Of a stretch of 64,000 nucleotides of DNA, positions 8,766 through 18,444 are shown piece by piece. Origin of the DNA: Rudaeicoccus suwonensis (GTDB lineage Bacteria > Actinomycetota > Actinomycetes > Actinomycetales > Dermatophilaceae); contig NZ_VIVQ01000001.1 in the NCBI RefSeq assembly GCF_007829035.1, positions 1,984,001-2,048,000 on the forward strand, given 5' to 3'. A model generated the notes under the pieces. That model ran no database searches. It was not told where the DNA came from and saw only the letters and a program-made list of their open reading frames with translations. The first letter of the stretch is position 1. Every line of letters begins with the position of its first letter. The position numbers and the translations under genes were made by a program.

Positions 8766-9709
8766 CAGTTGGCTCCTTCGGTCACGACGTCGGACTGGTC
8801 GACGCCCGGCGGGAGGTACTGCTGCTGGTTGGGTTCGATCTGCGAGCCCTCACGCATCAGCGCATTGGACAGGAATCCGACCTTGCCCTCGGCGCGCAGT
8901 TGGTTCAGGTGAGCCTGGTAGTCGGCCTCGCTGACCACCTTGACGTTGAACAGCATCTGCGAGTGGTAGGCGCCGCAGAGCTCGGCGCATTTGCCCTCGA
9001 AGGTGCCGATCTGCGTCGGTATGACGTCGAAGCGGTTCACCTTGCCCGGAATCATGTCCATCTTCTGCAGGAACTGGATCACCCAGAACGAGTGGATGAC
9101 ATCCCGGGAGGTCAGCACGAACTCGACGCGTTGGTTCACAGGGAGGTACAGCGTCGGGATGGTGGTCTCCGGGTCCGGAGCGTTCATGTTGGCCTGCTGG
9201 CCGGCGTCGTAGACGTCGGCGTTGACGTAGTTGAAGTCCCACGACCACTGTTTGCCGACGACATTGATGATGACGTCCGGCTTCGGCTTCGTGTCGAGCA
9301 TCTTGTTCTCGAGCTCGACGGTCTTGCCGAACAGCACGGCGACCATGAAGACGGGCACGACCGTGTAGAGGATCTCGATCGGCACGTTGTAGGCCAACTG
9401 CGGCGGCAGTCCGACGTCGGTCTTCTTGCGGCGGTAGCGCACGACGCAGTAGAGGATCAGGCCCCACACCAGGACACCGACTGCAAGAGCCCAGAGCCAG
9501 GTGGCCTTCCAGAAGGACGTGATCTGCGGCGAGATCGCCGTGACGCCCTTGGGCAGGTAGCCGCGCTCCTCGACCGGCGTGCAGCCGGAGAGCAGCATCG
9601 CACTGACGGCGATCAGGCCGGTGAAGGCAACTTTGCCCCGCCGCCGACGACTGGAACTGGAGTGGGCGCGACGCGTGTCTTCGACGCTGCGTTCATCTGA
9701 TCCGGGCAC
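8765..9709 (-). CDS. ctaC: Cytochrome c oxidase subunit II, lipoprotein
   Basis: 314 residues if it starts at GTG 9707-9709. A basic N-region (SSRRRRGK) precedes a hydrophobic stretch and the lipobox LLSGC with Cys43, so it is an exported lipoprotein. Membrane helices lie at about 68-90 and 112-130. The CuA site is [12 protein letters not shown] (Cys241, Cys245, His249, Met252) with His206 upstream. It receives electrons from QcrC. The open frame continues 48 codons further upstream into aat, but that part is hydrophilic and unlike the family. The Shine-Dalgarno is weak, so the start is uncertain. Confidence 0.93.
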   Translation of the reverse strand: MPGSDERSVEDTRRAHSSSSRRRRGKVAFTGLIAVSAMLLSGCTPVEERGYLPKGVTAISPQITSFWKATWLWALAVGVLVWGLILYCVVRYRRKKTDVGLPPQLAYNVPIEILYTVVPVFMVAVLFGKTVELENKMLDTKPKPDVIINVVGKQWSWDFNYVNADVYDAGQQANMNAPDPETTIPTLYLPVNQRVEFVLTSRDVIHSFWVIQFLQKMDMIPGKVNRFDVIPTQIGTFEGKCAELCGAYHSQMLFNVKVVSEADYQAHLNQLRAEGKVGFLSNALMREGSQIEPNQQQYLPPGVDQSDVVTEGAN

Positions 9710-9737
9710 GGGGAAACCGTACCCCAGGCTCGTTCGT

Positions 9738-10493
9738 TCACGTCGTTGGGGCTCGACCTTGGTTCCTGTCAATTTCGTTGTCCGGGACGAGGACTGGACG
9801 ATCCGACGGCGTCCGTCGGCGCCATACCGCAGGTGTTGTGCACCTGGTGGCACGAGAAAGCCGCCGAAGGTAGTCCGAGCGGGGTATTTCTCGCACTCCG
9901 AGAGATGCCAGATGGTCGGTCGACCACTGCACGTCGATCATCCGATCGGGGTCGGCATCGGCGAAGACCACCTCCGCCGTCGCCCAGACCGCGACCTTGC
10001 CGGCGTCAGTCTCACGATGGAACATCGACTCCCCTGCGAACAGCCCGCCGATGGCTACGCCATACAGCCCGCCGACCAGATCTCCGACGCTGTTGCGCAC
10101 CTCGACCGAATGCGCCCAACCCAGGTCGAAGAGCGTGCGATAGGCAGCTGCGATGTCCGTCGTGATCCAGCGCCCATCCCGTTGCGGATCCGCGCAGGCG
10201 GCCACGACCCCGTCGAAATCGTCGTCGAAACCGACGGTGAATCGGCGCCGGGACCGTCGCAACGACCGCGAGACATGGTGGTCCCCGCGCAGCAGCACCC
10301 CGCGATGCACGGGTGACCACCAGCCGATCGGCGGCGTCCCGTCGTCGCCGACGCCCATCGGGAACAGACCGGCGCGGTAGGCCGCCAGCAAAGTGCCGGG
10401 GAGCAGATCTGCACCGACGGCGATCAGGTCGGTGTCATCGGCCTGATCGGGCGACGGCAGGTGCCACCGCGTGCGGAGCGGTTCGACCGGCAT
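9738..10493 (-). CDS. aat: Leucyl/phenylalanyl-tRNA--protein transferase
   Basis: 251 residues. Aat adds Leu or Phe from aminoacyl-tRNA to N-terminal Arg or Lys of proteins, making them substrates for ClpS/ClpAP-type N-degron degradation. Family motifs: LLAAYRAGLFPMG, WWSP at 58-61 and GLYGVAIGGLFAGESMF in the second half. The last 20 or so residues (DNEIDRNQGRAPTT) are extra. The ATG at 10493 lies 18 bp after the end of the kinase gene on the same strand; ctaC follows 28 bp downstream. Confidence 0.93.
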   Translation of the reverse strand: MPVEPLRTRWHLPSPDQADDTDLIAVGADLLPGTLLAAYRAGLFPMGVGDDGTPPIGWWSPVHRGVLLRGDHHVSRSLRRSRRRFTVGFDDDFDGVVAACADPQRDGRWITTDIAAAYRTLFDLGWAHSVEVRNSVGDLVGGLYGVAIGGLFAGESMFHRETDAGKVAVWATAEVVFADADPDRMIDVQWSTDHLASLGVREIPRSDYLRRLSRATRCTTPAVWRRRTPSDRPVLVPDNEIDRNQGRAPTT

Positions 10494-10511
10494 CGATGAC
10501 GTCGCGCGATG

Positions 10512-11489
10512 TCAGGCGGGCAGGTGGGGGCGTACCGCGGCCGCGGTGTCCTCGCCATACGCGGCGGTGAGCCGCTGCAGAAAGTCGTCCGGGCGCAGGA
10601 CGTATTCCTGGGTGCCGACGGTTTCCAGGACGTAGGTCGCGAGCATCGAGCCCACCTCGGCGCAGGTGCGCAGGTCCAGCTCCCAGGTGAGACCAGCGAT
10701 GAAACCGGCACGAAAGGCATCGCCGACGCCGGTCGGGTCGAGCCGGCGAACCTCGGCGGCCACGGGCACCTCGATCGGATCGTGGCCCTTGCGCTGTATG
10801 ACGGCGCCTTCCTTGCCCCGGGTGATGACGCGGGTGCCGACCTCGTCGAGGATCTGCTCAGGGCTCCACCCGGTCTTCTGCTCGGTCATGTGGGCTTCGT
10901 ATTCGTTGGTGAACAGATAGGTCGCGCCACTGATCAGCTCGCGGATGAACGGCCCGTCGGCGAAGGCGAGTTGCTGGCTCGGGTCGGCGATGAACGGGAT
11001 GCCGCGCTGGCGGCACTCCATCGTGTGGCGACGCATGCCCTCGGGGTCGCTGGCCCCGATCAGCACCATGTCGAGGCCGCCCACCCGCTGGGCGACCGGC
11101 GCGAGTTCGATCTCGCGCGCCTCGCTCATGGCACCCGCGTAGAAGGTCGCGATCTGAGCCATGTCGTCGTCGGTGGTGCAGACGAATCGCGCCGTGTGCC
11201 GGGTCTGCGAGACGTAGACCGAATCGCAGTCGACGCCATGGCGTTCCAGCCAGCTGCGGTAGTCGGCGAAGTCCTCACCGACCGCGTCGACCAGGATCGG
11301 CCGCAGGCCGAGGTTCGCCATACCGAAGCTGATGTTGGCGGCGACACCACCGCGACGGATCTGCAATTCGTCGGCGAGGAAGGACAACGAGATCTTGTCC
11401 AGCTGATCGACGACGAGGGAGTCGGCGAACCGGCCCTTGAACGTCATGAGGTGGTCGGTGGCGATGGATCCGGTCACGGCGATCTTCAT
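10512..11489 (-). CDS. PfkB-family sugar/nucleoside kinase, adenosine-kinase-like
   Basis: 325 residues from ATG 11487-11489. Ribokinase-fold signatures are the N-terminal GGVAANISFGMANLG (about 47-61) and the C-terminal DPTGVGDAFRAGF with the catalytic Asp. Length, motifs and position between cta genes and erpA match mycobacterial Rv2202c, an adenosine kinase; substrate here is inferred from that. A TAGCCT hexamer lies 8 nt upstream of the ATG, compatible with a leaderless mRNA. The frame remains open 90 codons upstream but that stretch spans a terminator and looks non-coding. Confidence 0.85.
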   Translation of the reverse strand: MKIAVTGSIATDHLMTFKGRFADSLVVDQLDKISLSFLADELQIRRGGVAANISFGMANLGLRPILVDAVGEDFADYRSWLERHGVDCDSVYVSQTRHTARFVCTTDDDMAQIATFYAGAMSEAREIELAPVAQRVGGLDMVLIGASDPEGMRRHTMECRQRGIPFIADPSQQLAFADGPFIRELISGATYLFTNEYEAHMTEQKTGWSPEQILDEVGTRVITRGKEGAVIQRKGHDPIEVPVAAEVRRLDPTGVGDAFRAGFIAGLTWELDLRTCAEVGSMLATYVLETVGTQEYVLRPDDFLQRLTAAYGEDTAAAVRPHLPA

Positions 11490-11558
11490 GAGTCGCCAGG
11501 CTAGTCGTCGGCGTCGCGCCTCCCCGGGCCGCCATCGTTCAGGCACCCGGATACAGGT

Positions 11559-11587
11559 CAGCGCACGGGACGAGGTCCCGTGCGCTG
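11559..11587 (-). terminator. Strong hairpin after erpA
   Basis: A 13-bp perfect stem (CAGCGCACGGGAC / GTCCCGTGCGCTG) around GAG. It separates erpA from the kinase gene downstream on the same strand and argues for two transcripts. Confidence 0.75.
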
Positions 11588-11652
11588 CCTGATGAAATCC
11601 GGGGGGGGTGCCGACCGCCTCGACACGCGAGGCGGGAGCCGGCCGATGCAGA

Positions 11653-12018
11653 TCAGCTGAAGCTGTCACCGCAGGCGCAGGAGCTGCCGGCGTTGGGGTT
11701 GTCGATGGTGAAACCCTGCTTCTCGATCGTGTCAGCGAAGTCGATGGACGCGCCATCAAGGTAGGGCGCGCTCATCCGGTCGACGACGACCTCGACACCG
11801 TCGAAGTCGCGCACGAGGTCACCGTCGAGGGTGCGCTCGTCGAAGTAGAGCTGGTAGATCAGGCCCGAGCAGCCGCCCGGCTGCACGCCGACGCGCAGGC
11901 GCAGGTCGTCACGGCCTTCCTGTTCCAGCAGACTCTTGACCTTGCTAGCGGCGACGTCGCTGAGAATGACGCCGTGGGTCTCGGTCTCGGCCTGGGGGGT
12001 GTTGGTGTCGACGCTCAT
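11653..12018 (-). CDS. erpA: Iron-sulfur cluster insertion protein, A-type carrier
   Basis: 121 residues from ATG 12016-12018, preceded by GAAGGA. The HesB/IscA fold shows the three conserved cysteines: Cys50 in QPGGCSG, and Cys114 and Cys116 in SSCACGDSF. It receives and delivers Fe-S clusters to apoproteins in the cytosol. It sits next to the glycerate kinase gene as in mycobacteria (Rv2204c-Rv2205c). A strong terminator follows. Confidence 0.94.
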   Translation of the reverse strand: MSVDTNTPQAETETHGVILSDVAASKVKSLLEQEGRDDLRLRVGVQPGGCSGLIYQLYFDERTLDGDLVRDFDGVEVVVDRMSAPYLDGASIDFADTIEKQGFTIDNPNAGSSCACGDSFS

Positions 12019-12111
12019 GCTTGAAATCCTTCGTCGTGCGTGCGAACGGAATCTGACGTTGTCCAACGGTGTCAACATCGTCGGTGACGGGAATGTTCCT
12101 TGCTGCAGTGA

Positions 12112-13188
12112 TCAGCCTACGTCGCCGTGGGGCCGCGGTGTCCACGTCCCCGCCACGCGCCGAGCCAGTGCCTGCAACGAACCCCTCAGTTCGGAGGGAG
12201 CCGGCGGCTGCCGGCGGCTCATGGGGTCGATCACGCTGTATGCCGCAGACGCTCCGAGCGACATGGTTTCGCGCCGTCCGACCTCGACGTGTTCGGCCAG
12301 CACCACCGTCGGCCTCGCTTCGGCCGCGGCAGCGCGAACCACGGTCGAGACCGGGTGCTCCCCCAGGCAGCGCCAGTCGAACGTCTGCGTGCCGACAACC
12401 ACCAGATCGGCCGCACCGACGCGGTGGCGCAACCCGACGACGTCGGCGACACAGGACGCACCCGCGAGCAACCGGCCACCCAGGGCTGCCAGACCGAAGG
12501 CGATGCCACCACCTGCTCCGGCTCCCGGCTCACGGTCCAGCCGGTGCTCCTTGCCGCTGATCAGGTCACGGCGCACCGGCAGCAACCGACGGACGTGATC
12601 GGCATACCTGCCCATCGCCGCCTCCGCCTCTTGGGCAACGCGCGGATCCCAGCCCAGCGACTCGACGGCAGCGGCACAGGCGCCCTGCAGGCCGAGCAGG
12701 GTGCGTTCGTTGTCGTAGGCCACGGTGAGCTCGACGTCCGAGAGCCGCTCACGTGCAGCAGCGAGCGCGGTCGCAAGATCGGCGCTGCGCCCGATCGCTT
12801 CGATCAATCCCCGACCGCCGTCGACGCCGTCGATGTCGCCGACGCCGACCACGATCCGCCGCGCGCCACGGTGCAGCACGTTGTCGATGACTGTGCCGAG
12901 GCCGGTGGAGTCGCCCCCCGGACACACCTGGGCCGCTTCGACGTAGGTGCATCCGTTCGAGACCAGCACATCCGCCCATGTCGCTGAGGAGGCCGCGACC
13001 GCCACCCGGGAGCCGCCGATGGCGTCATCAAGAGCCGCGACGAACCCGCGGCCGCCGGCAGAGAACGGCAGCGCGTCGATGTCGACGAAGGGAGCGCGCT
13101 CTTGCCATCCGACCACGATCGCCGTCGTCGCTTCCGACGCCGACAACTCACCCCAGTGATCGCTGGTGACAAGAACTCGCACTCTCAC
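12112..13188 (-). CDS. Glycerate kinase
   Basis: 358 residues from GTG 13186-13188 (MRVRVLVTSDHWG). The GckA/GarK-type family shows VEAAQVCPGGDSTGLGTVIDN as DSTGLG near the middle and GAGGGIAFGLAALGG in the C-terminal half. It phosphorylates glycerate with ATP. The gene precedes erpA on the same strand with a 93-bp gap. The frame is open 30 codons further upstream but without family similarity. Related proteins vary in whether 2- or 3-phosphoglycerate is made. Confidence 0.88.
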   Translation of the reverse strand: MRVRVLVTSDHWGELSASEATTAIVVGWQERAPFVDIDALPFSAGGRGFVAALDDAIGGSRVAVAASSATWADVLVSNGCTYVEAAQVCPGGDSTGLGTVIDNVLHRGARRIVVGVGDIDGVDGGRGLIEAIGRSADLATALAAARERLSDVELTVAYDNERTLLGLQGACAAAVESLGWDPRVAQEAEAAMGRYADHVRRLLPVRRDLISGKEHRLDREPGAGAGGGIAFGLAALGGRLLAGASCVADVVGLRHRVGAADLVVVGTQTFDWRCLGEHPVSTVVRAAAAEARPTVVLAEHVEVGRRETMSLGASAAYSVIDPMSRRQPPAPSELRGSLQALARRVAGTWTPRPHGDVG

Positions 13189-13237
13189 ATTGTGCGGGGT
13201 GGGTGCACTACGGACGTCGGCCACCGTGTCACCGGCG

Positions 13238-13933
13238 TCAGCGCAGCAGCAACCATGCCCCGCCGCCAAGGCAGGCAAGAGTGATCAGCAGCATGGCCAG
13301 CACCCACAGCAGCGCCGGGAACGGCGTGATGCGCGCGAGCTGGTCGGGGTCAGAACCTGCCCCGCGCCCGGCGTGTCTGGTGCGCTGCATGTCGATCACC
13401 GACCACGGTGCAGCGAACAACAGGAACCACGCGACCGCCAGCGCCACGACCGACTGCGAGGTGCCCGGCAACCACCAGGTGACCCCGAACAACACCGCGC
13501 CACTGGCCAGCACCACCCACAGGCCATAGAGGTTGCGAATCTGCAGGAGCAGCAGCACCAGGGCGATCAGCAGGAGCCACAGCATCCCGACTGCGTGGCC
13601 GCTGCGCAGCAGGGCCGCGGCGCCGAGACCGAGCAGCCCGGGTCCGCAGTATCCGGCGAAAAGCGTTGCCACCATCCCGAATCCGCGCGGCTTTCCGCGC
13701 GACACCGTCAGGCCCGAGCTGTCGGAGTGCAGCCGTATGCCGGACAGGCGTCGGCCGGCCGCAAGCGCGACAACCCCGTGAGCACCCTCGTGTGCGACAG
13801 TCACCACATGCCGTCCGACGCGCCACGCCGGGCGCCATACAACACAGGCCAGAGCGGCCAGAGCGATGACGATGATGGCGGTGCGGTCGGGCATCGCCGC
13901 CGTCGCGGTCACCCGGTTCCACCACTGGTCCAC
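13238..13933 (-). CDS. M50-type membrane metallopeptidase
   Basis: 231 residues from ATG 13933; ATG 13894 is an alternative. HEGAHGV at 48-54 gives the HExxH zinc site at the end of the first helix, and several hydrophobic segments follow (about 85-105, 109-130, 132-155, 158-175, 205-230). These resemble the compact M50 proteins of Actinobacteria that cleave within the membrane. Substrate unknown. It starts 45 bp from the start of the divergent phosphotransferase gene and ends 49 bp before the glycerate kinase start. Confidence 0.85.
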   Translation of the reverse strand: MDQWWNRVTATAAMPDRTAIIVIALAALACVVWRPAWRVGRHVVTVAHEGAHGVVALAAGRRLSGIRLHSDSSGLTVSRGKPRGFGMVATLFAGYCGPGLLGLGAAALLRSGHAVGMLWLLLIALVLLLLQIRNLYGLWVVLASGAVLFGVTWWLPGTSQSVVALAVAWFLLFAAPWSVIDMQRTRHAGRGAGSDPDQLARITPFPALLWVLAMLLITLACLGGGAWLLLR

Positions 13934-14002
13934 GTCTGAGGCAACGTGGCGCCCTCGGCCGCTGTTCCGAAAATCGGGTGCGTTCCTGCCCGTCGACGTT
14001 TG

Positions 14003-14947
14003 ATGGTGGTGCCCATGGACGCGCCCGATCTGTCGCCGTGGGGTATGACGTCAAGAGCTCCGGCGATCGGTCCTCCGCACGGCACCAACAACACCGTCCG
14101 GCTGGTCGCGGCGGGCGGCATCGATTATGTGTGGCGGCGCTGCGACAACCTCGACGCAGGACAGGTCCGTCGGGAGCAACGACTGCTCGAGTGGCTGTCG
14201 AGGCAGGGGCTGGATTTCAAGGTGCCGCTGGCGCTGCCCACGACGGACGGTGCATGCTTCGCGGTCGACGGCTCGGCGCCGGTGACGCTGCATCGCCTCA
14301 TCCCCGGTCGTAAACCGAGCCGGGGCATCCATGAGATCGAAGCGGTGGCACGAGCTTTCGGGCAACTGTGGGCAACGTTGGCGTCAGCGCCGAGAGGGCT
14401 GGGAGTGCACGACTGGGACGGCCGGTCGATCGTCAGCACCCACGAGCATGCCGGCAATCTCGCCGACGTCGTCGCGTCGGCGCAGCGTGAGGTCGACACG
14501 TCGTGGTTCGTTCGGCAAATGGAACTGGACGAGCACCTCACGGACGCTCTTGCCGCTTTGCCGGGGCAGGTGACCCACGGGGATGTCGCCACGTCCAATG
14601 CGCTTATCAACGACGGCGTGATCACCGGGCTGCTCGACTTCGAGATCGCCGGATGGGACGCGCGAGTGAACGACGTGGTCACCGGATTGTGCACCTGTGT
14701 CGATGATCCGTGGGAGGACGGGTTCGAAGCCCAGAAGCAAGCGTTCGTCACGGCTTTCGACACCGCCGATCAGTTGCGCGACGACGAGTTGGCATTGGTT
14801 CCGGAGCTGGTGATGCGACGCTGCGCCGGCTCGGTGATCTGGCGCATCGGTCGCTGGCGGCAGGGATTGGACCCGTGGTCGGCAGTGCTCAACCGGATGG
14901 CAGACGGTGCAACACGTGCGCGTCACCGGTCGGCATACCGGATCTGA
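14003..14947 (+). CDS. Phosphotransferase of the aminoglycoside-kinase fold
   Basis: About 314 residues from ATG 14003, or from ATG 14015. THGDVATSNALI contains the Brenner HGDxxxxN catalytic loop, followed by GLLDFEIAGWD, the DFE/DFD metal-binding motif. This is the APH/homoserine kinase II-like superfamily; the substrate cannot be read from sequence. It is a single plus-strand gene between minus-strand units, ending in a hairpin shared with the convergent nucleoside hydrolase gene. Confidence 0.82.
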   Translation: MVVPMDAPDLSPWGMTSRAPAIGPPHGTNNTVRLVAAGGIDYVWRRCDNLDAGQVRREQRLLEWLSRQGLDFKVPLALPTTDGACFAVDGSAPVTLHRLIPGRKPSRGIHEIEAVARAFGQLWATLASAPRGLGVHDWDGRSIVSTHEHAGNLADVVASAQREVDTSWFVRQMELDEHLTDALAALPGQVTHGDVATSNALINDGVITGLLDFEIAGWDARVNDVVTGLCTCVDDPWEDGFEAQKQAFVTAFDTADQLRDDELALVPELVMRRCAGSVIWRIGRWRQGLDPWSAVLNRMADGATRARHRSAYRI

Positions 14948-14970
14948 TCGGTGCCACCGCGGACGCCCAC

Positions 14971-15001
14971 GCGGTCGGTCAACCACTGACCGGCAGACCG
15001 C
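14971..15001. terminator. Hairpin between convergent genes
   Basis: GCGGTC/GACCGC outer arms and CGGTCA/TGACCG inner arms around ACCAC between the phosphotransferase and nucleoside hydrolase stops; could serve both strands. Confidence 0.5.
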
Positions 15002-15007
15002 GAACTG

Positions 15008-15973
15008 TCAGCCGTGGACGGAGTGGAGCCAGAGATCGGCGTATCGACGTGCGTCCACACCCAGAGCGACCTCGATGGTCGCGGGGGCCTTGCCGTGCGG
15101 ATCGTGCGCGAGGTCGCCGGCCCAGTCACGCGCGTCGGCGATGGTGCGTCCGCGGCTCCAGGTGCCCGCGAGTTCGACCCGCACCGGCATCGAAACGCAC
15201 TGCAAACCTTGCGGATCCAACACCGCGCACACGGCTCCGGCGTCTCCGATGGTGGCGCTGGGTGCACCGAAACGGTCGCACTGGAAGGCAATCAGCGCGC
15301 CGGCGAGCTCCGCCGGGCCATGACCACCTGATGCGACAAGCCTCTCGGCCTCGGCGCGGGTGATGACCGGTTCGTAGAACACGTCGAGGCCGTACATCGT
15401 CACCGGTATGCCGAGTTCGGCGGCCGCGTCGAGCACGATCGCCGCGGCCTCCGGGTCATGGAAGACGTTGAATTCTGCGGACGCCGTCGCGTTGCCGTGG
15501 CGCGCGGCGCCACCCATGAACACGATCCGCGAAATCCCTTGTGCTGCTTGCGGATACGTCCGCAGGAGTAGCGCGACGTTGGTCATCGGTGCAGTCGGCA
15601 CCAGGGTGATCGGCTCTCCGTCCGTCGCCGCGGCCAGGAAGAGGTCGCGCAGCAACTCGACCGCATGGCGCTCGTCCGGCTGGCGGGACGAGAACTCCCA
15701 ACCCAAGTCGCCCATCCCATCGTCACCGTGCACGTGTCGGGCGTCGACCGGCTCCTCCAGCAACGGGCGGGCCGCTCCGCGCGCGACCGGCACGTCGGCG
15801 CGACCTGCGACATCCAGCACTGTCAGGGTGTTTCGCACCACGTCGTCGACGACGGTGTTGCCGCCGACGCAGGTGACGGCTCGCAAATCGAGACCGGGAT
15901 GGCAGGCCGCCAGCAACAGGGCGCAGGCGTCGTCGACACCGGTGTCGACGTCCATGACGATCGGGATCGTCAC
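15008..15973 (-). CDS. Inosine-uridine-preferring nucleoside hydrolase
   Basis: 321 residues. DVDTGVDDA at 8-16 is the calcium-binding and catalytic signature of nucleoside hydrolases, which cleave the N-glycosidic bond of ribonucleosides for salvage. FVPTAPMTNVA-type (LVPTAPMTNVALLL) and FMGGAARHGNAT are further family motifs. The ATG overlaps the stop of the GST-like gene by 4 bp, so it is the last gene of a three-gene operon with the reductase and M20 peptidase. Confidence 0.92.
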   Translation of the reverse strand: MTIPIVMDVDTGVDDACALLLAACHPGLDLRAVTCVGGNTVVDDVVRNTLTVLDVAGRADVPVARGAARPLLEEPVDARHVHGDDGMGDLGWEFSSRQPDERHAVELLRDLFLAAATDGEPITLVPTAPMTNVALLLRTYPQAAQGISRIVFMGGAARHGNATASAEFNVFHDPEAAAIVLDAAAELGIPVTMYGLDVFYEPVITRAEAERLVASGGHGPAELAGALIAFQCDRFGAPSATIGDAGAVCAVLDPQGLQCVSMPVRVELAGTWSRGRTIADARDWAGDLAHDPHGKAPATIEVALGVDARRYADLWLHSVHG

Positions 15974-17004
15974 ACGTGCACCAGGCCGTCAGGCCCCACC
16001 GCCGGGTTGTGCGCCGGGTCGACGCGCTCCCCCTCGGCAATGGCACCGGGCGCCGTGCCAGCGCCGAAAGCGTTGCCGCCCAACGCCTCTCGGCCGTGCG
16101 GTGTCAGCCAACCGGCCAGGTCGGGACCGAGCGGAACGACTCCTGTCGGATTGATGTCGCTGTGCACGATGTAGTAGTGCCGCTTGATGTGGGTGAAGTC
16201 GACGGTGTCACCGAAGCCGGGTGTCTGGAACAGGTCGCGGGCATATCCCCACAGTGCCGGCAGCTCGATCAGCTTGCCCCGATTGCACTTGAAGTGGCCG
16301 TGGTAGACCGGATCAAAGCGCACCAGCGTCGTGAACAAGCGCACGTCGGCCAGGGTGATCGTGTCGCCCAGCAGATACCGCCGCCCGGTCAGTCGCTGCT
16401 CCAGCCAGTCCAAGGCGGTGAACAAGCGCTCGTATGCCGCGTCGTACGCCTCCTGGGTGCCGGCGAATCCGCAGCGGTAGACGCCGTTGTTGACCTCGGT
16501 GTAGATGCGCCGCATCACCGGCTCCATCTCCTCGCGCAGCGCCTCCGGATAGAGATCCGGAGCACCGGCACGATGGAATTGCGTCCACTCGGAGACGAAA
16601 TCCCTTGTCATCCGGTCGAAGTCGTTGGTCACGACCTGGCCGGTGGGAACGTCGACCATCGCCGGCACGGTGATGCCGCGGGGGTAGTCCGGGTCACGGC
16701 GCAGGTAGGCGTCCTTGATCCTGGGGATGCGCAGCACCGGGTCGAGCCCGTCGGGGTCGAGGTCGAAGGTCCAGCTGTCGGAGTCATGGGTCGGCCCGCA
16801 CACGCCCATCGAGATGACGTCTTCCAGTCCCAGCAGCCGTCGCACGATGACGGCGCGGCTCGCCCACGGACAAGCGCGGCTCACGACCAGGCGGTATCTG
16901 CCGGGCTCGACGGGCCAGCCCTCCGAGCCGTCCCGCAGGATCCGCGTGGTGATGTAGTTGGTGTCGCGCTCGAACGTCGGCTCGACATACGTGCCCTTTG
17001 CCAT
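15970..17004 (-). CDS. Glutathionyl-hydroquinone reductase-like GST-fold protein
   Basis: 344 residues from ATG 17002-17004, preceded by GGAGG. The thioredoxin-like N-domain carries the nucleophile in SRACPWASR (Cys45), followed by a GST C-terminal domain (LGDTITLADVRLFTTL). This is the xenobiotic/glutathionyl-hydroquinone reductase family (YqjG, PcpF, ECM4). Actinobacteria make mycothiol rather than glutathione, so mycothiol adducts are the likely substrates; that is inference. It is 2 bp from the upstream M20 gene and overlaps the nucleoside hydrolase start. Confidence 0.9.
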   Translation of the reverse strand: MAKGTYVEPTFERDTNYITTRILRDGSEGWPVEPGRYRLVVSRACPWASRAVIVRRLLGLEDVISMGVCGPTHDSDSWTFDLDPDGLDPVLRIPRIKDAYLRRDPDYPRGITVPAMVDVPTGQVVTNDFDRMTRDFVSEWTQFHRAGAPDLYPEALREEMEPVMRRIYTEVNNGVYRCGFAGTQEAYDAAYERLFTALDWLEQRLTGRRYLLGDTITLADVRLFTTLVRFDPVYHGHFKCNRGKLIELPALWGYARDLFQTPGFGDTVDFTHIKRHYYIVHSDINPTGVVPLGPDLAGWLTPHGREALGGNAFGAGTAPGAIAEGERVDPAHNPAVGPDGLVHV

Positions 17005-17006
17005 GA

Positions 17007-18386
17007 TCAGGCCTCCTTCGGTGTCAGTGTGGCCAGCCGTTCCAGCAGTACAGCTTCGGCGATGCAGACGCGCTCGAACTCGCCGAGGTGCAGGCTCTCG
17101 TTCGCGCCGTGGGCGCGTGTGTCCGGGTCCTCGACGCCGGTGACCAGGATGGCGGCCTCGGGGAACTTCTCGGCGAAGGCTGCGACGAACGGGATGGAAC
17201 CGCCGACGCCGACATCGACCGGCTGGGTGCCGTCCCAGGCATCGGCGAAGGACGCGCGCGCCGCGTCGTAGATCGGGCCTTCGGCGTCGGCCGCGAACCC
17301 GGGACCTTCGTCGTCGAGGGTCACCTCGACCTGGGCTCCCCATGGTGTATGCCGCACGATGTGGTCGCGCACCAGGTCGTATGCCTTGCGCGGGTCCTGG
17401 TCGGGAGCCAGCCGGATCGACACCTTGGCACGAGCAGCCGGGACCAGCGTGTTGGAGGCGACGTCGACGCCAGGTGCGTCGATGCCGATGGTGCTGATCG
17501 CGGGCCGGGTCCACAGTCGCGACAGCAAGGAGCCAGATCCGATGACCTGCACGCCCTCCAGCAGACCGCTCTCCTCGCGCAGTCGTTCTTCGTCGAAGTC
17601 GAGTTCGGCAGCATCGCCACCGGCGAGGCCCTGCAGCGCGACCTCACCGTCGTCGTCGTGCAGACTCGCGAGCACCCGCACGAGCGCGGTGATCGCGTCG
17701 GGCACCGGCCCGCCATACATGCCGGAATGCACGCTGTGATCCAGCGTCCGCACCGAGACGACCACACGGATCATCCCGCGCAGCGTGGTCGTCAGGGCGG
17801 GGACGCCGATCTGCCAGTTGGTGGAATCCGCCAACACGATCGCATCGGCCGCGAGCAGATCACCATGCCGCTGCAGGATCGTGGCCAGGGAATCCGAACC
17901 GACCTCCTCCTCGCCCTCGACGAAGACATTGACGCCGACCGGAGGACGGCCGTCGTGTGCGCGCAGCGCCGCGATATGGGCCATGACACCGGCCTTGTCG
18001 TCCGCCGCGCCGCGACCGTACAGTCGGCCGTCACGCACGACGGGTTCGAACGGCGCGGAATCCCAGTCGGCGTCGTCGCCCGGGGGCTGCACGTCGTGGT
18101 GGGCGTACAGCGTGATGGTCGGAGCACCTTCGGGCGCGGCGAGCCTGCCGATGACCGCAGGTCGTCCGCCCTCGCGCACGATCTGCACGTCGAGACCCTC
18201 GGCCCGCAACAACTGCGCAACGGCCTCCGCGCTGCGATCGACCTGGGTCTGGTCGAACGAATCGAGAGAGACACTCGGAATGCGGGTCAGCTGCTCCAGA
18301 TCGGACTGGACCTGCGGCATGAGCTCGCGGACATGGGTGGCGATGGCAGAGATACGGGCGGCGTCGACGTCGGTCACCCTGCTCAC
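17007..18386 (-). CDS. M20 family dipeptidase/deacylase
   Basis: 459 residues from GTG 18384-18386, preceded by GGAG 7 nt upstream; GTG 18375-18377 is an alternative. Zinc-site motifs of M20 enzymes appear in order: YAHHDVQPPGDD, GRGAADDKAGVMAHI and EGEEEVGSDSL, followed by the dimerisation domain and a C-terminal GANESLHLGEF with the last His ligand. It hydrolyses dipeptides or N-acyl amino acids in the cytosol. First gene of the operon with the GST-like reductase and nucleoside hydrolase. Confidence 0.9.
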   Translation of the reverse strand: MSRVTDVDAARISAIATHVRELMPQVQSDLEQLTRIPSVSLDSFDQTQVDRSAEAVAQLLRAEGLDVQIVREGGRPAVIGRLAAPEGAPTITLYAHHDVQPPGDDADWDSAPFEPVVRDGRLYGRGAADDKAGVMAHIAALRAHDGRPPVGVNVFVEGEEEVGSDSLATILQRHGDLLAADAIVLADSTNWQIGVPALTTTLRGMIRVVVSVRTLDHSVHSGMYGGPVPDAITALVRVLASLHDDDGEVALQGLAGGDAAELDFDEERLREESGLLEGVQVIGSGSLLSRLWTRPAISTIGIDAPGVDVASNTLVPAARAKVSIRLAPDQDPRKAYDLVRDHIVRHTPWGAQVEVTLDDEGPGFAADAEGPIYDAARASFADAWDGTQPVDVGVGGSIPFVAAFAEKFPEAAILVTGVEDPDTRAHGANESLHLGEFERVCIAEAVLLERLATLTPKEA

Positions 18387-18444
18387 GCTAGTGCTCCACG
18401 CCGGAGCCGCGAGCACGAGCGGTCTCGACGGGCCCCGCGCCCCG

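Noticed and set aside
7107-8912. A 601-codon open frame on the plus strand
   Set aside because: It lies antisense to ctaD, is rich in Arg, Glu, Gly, His and Asp as such shadows are in GC-rich DNA, and has no domain. The minus-strand ctaD motifs are unambiguous.
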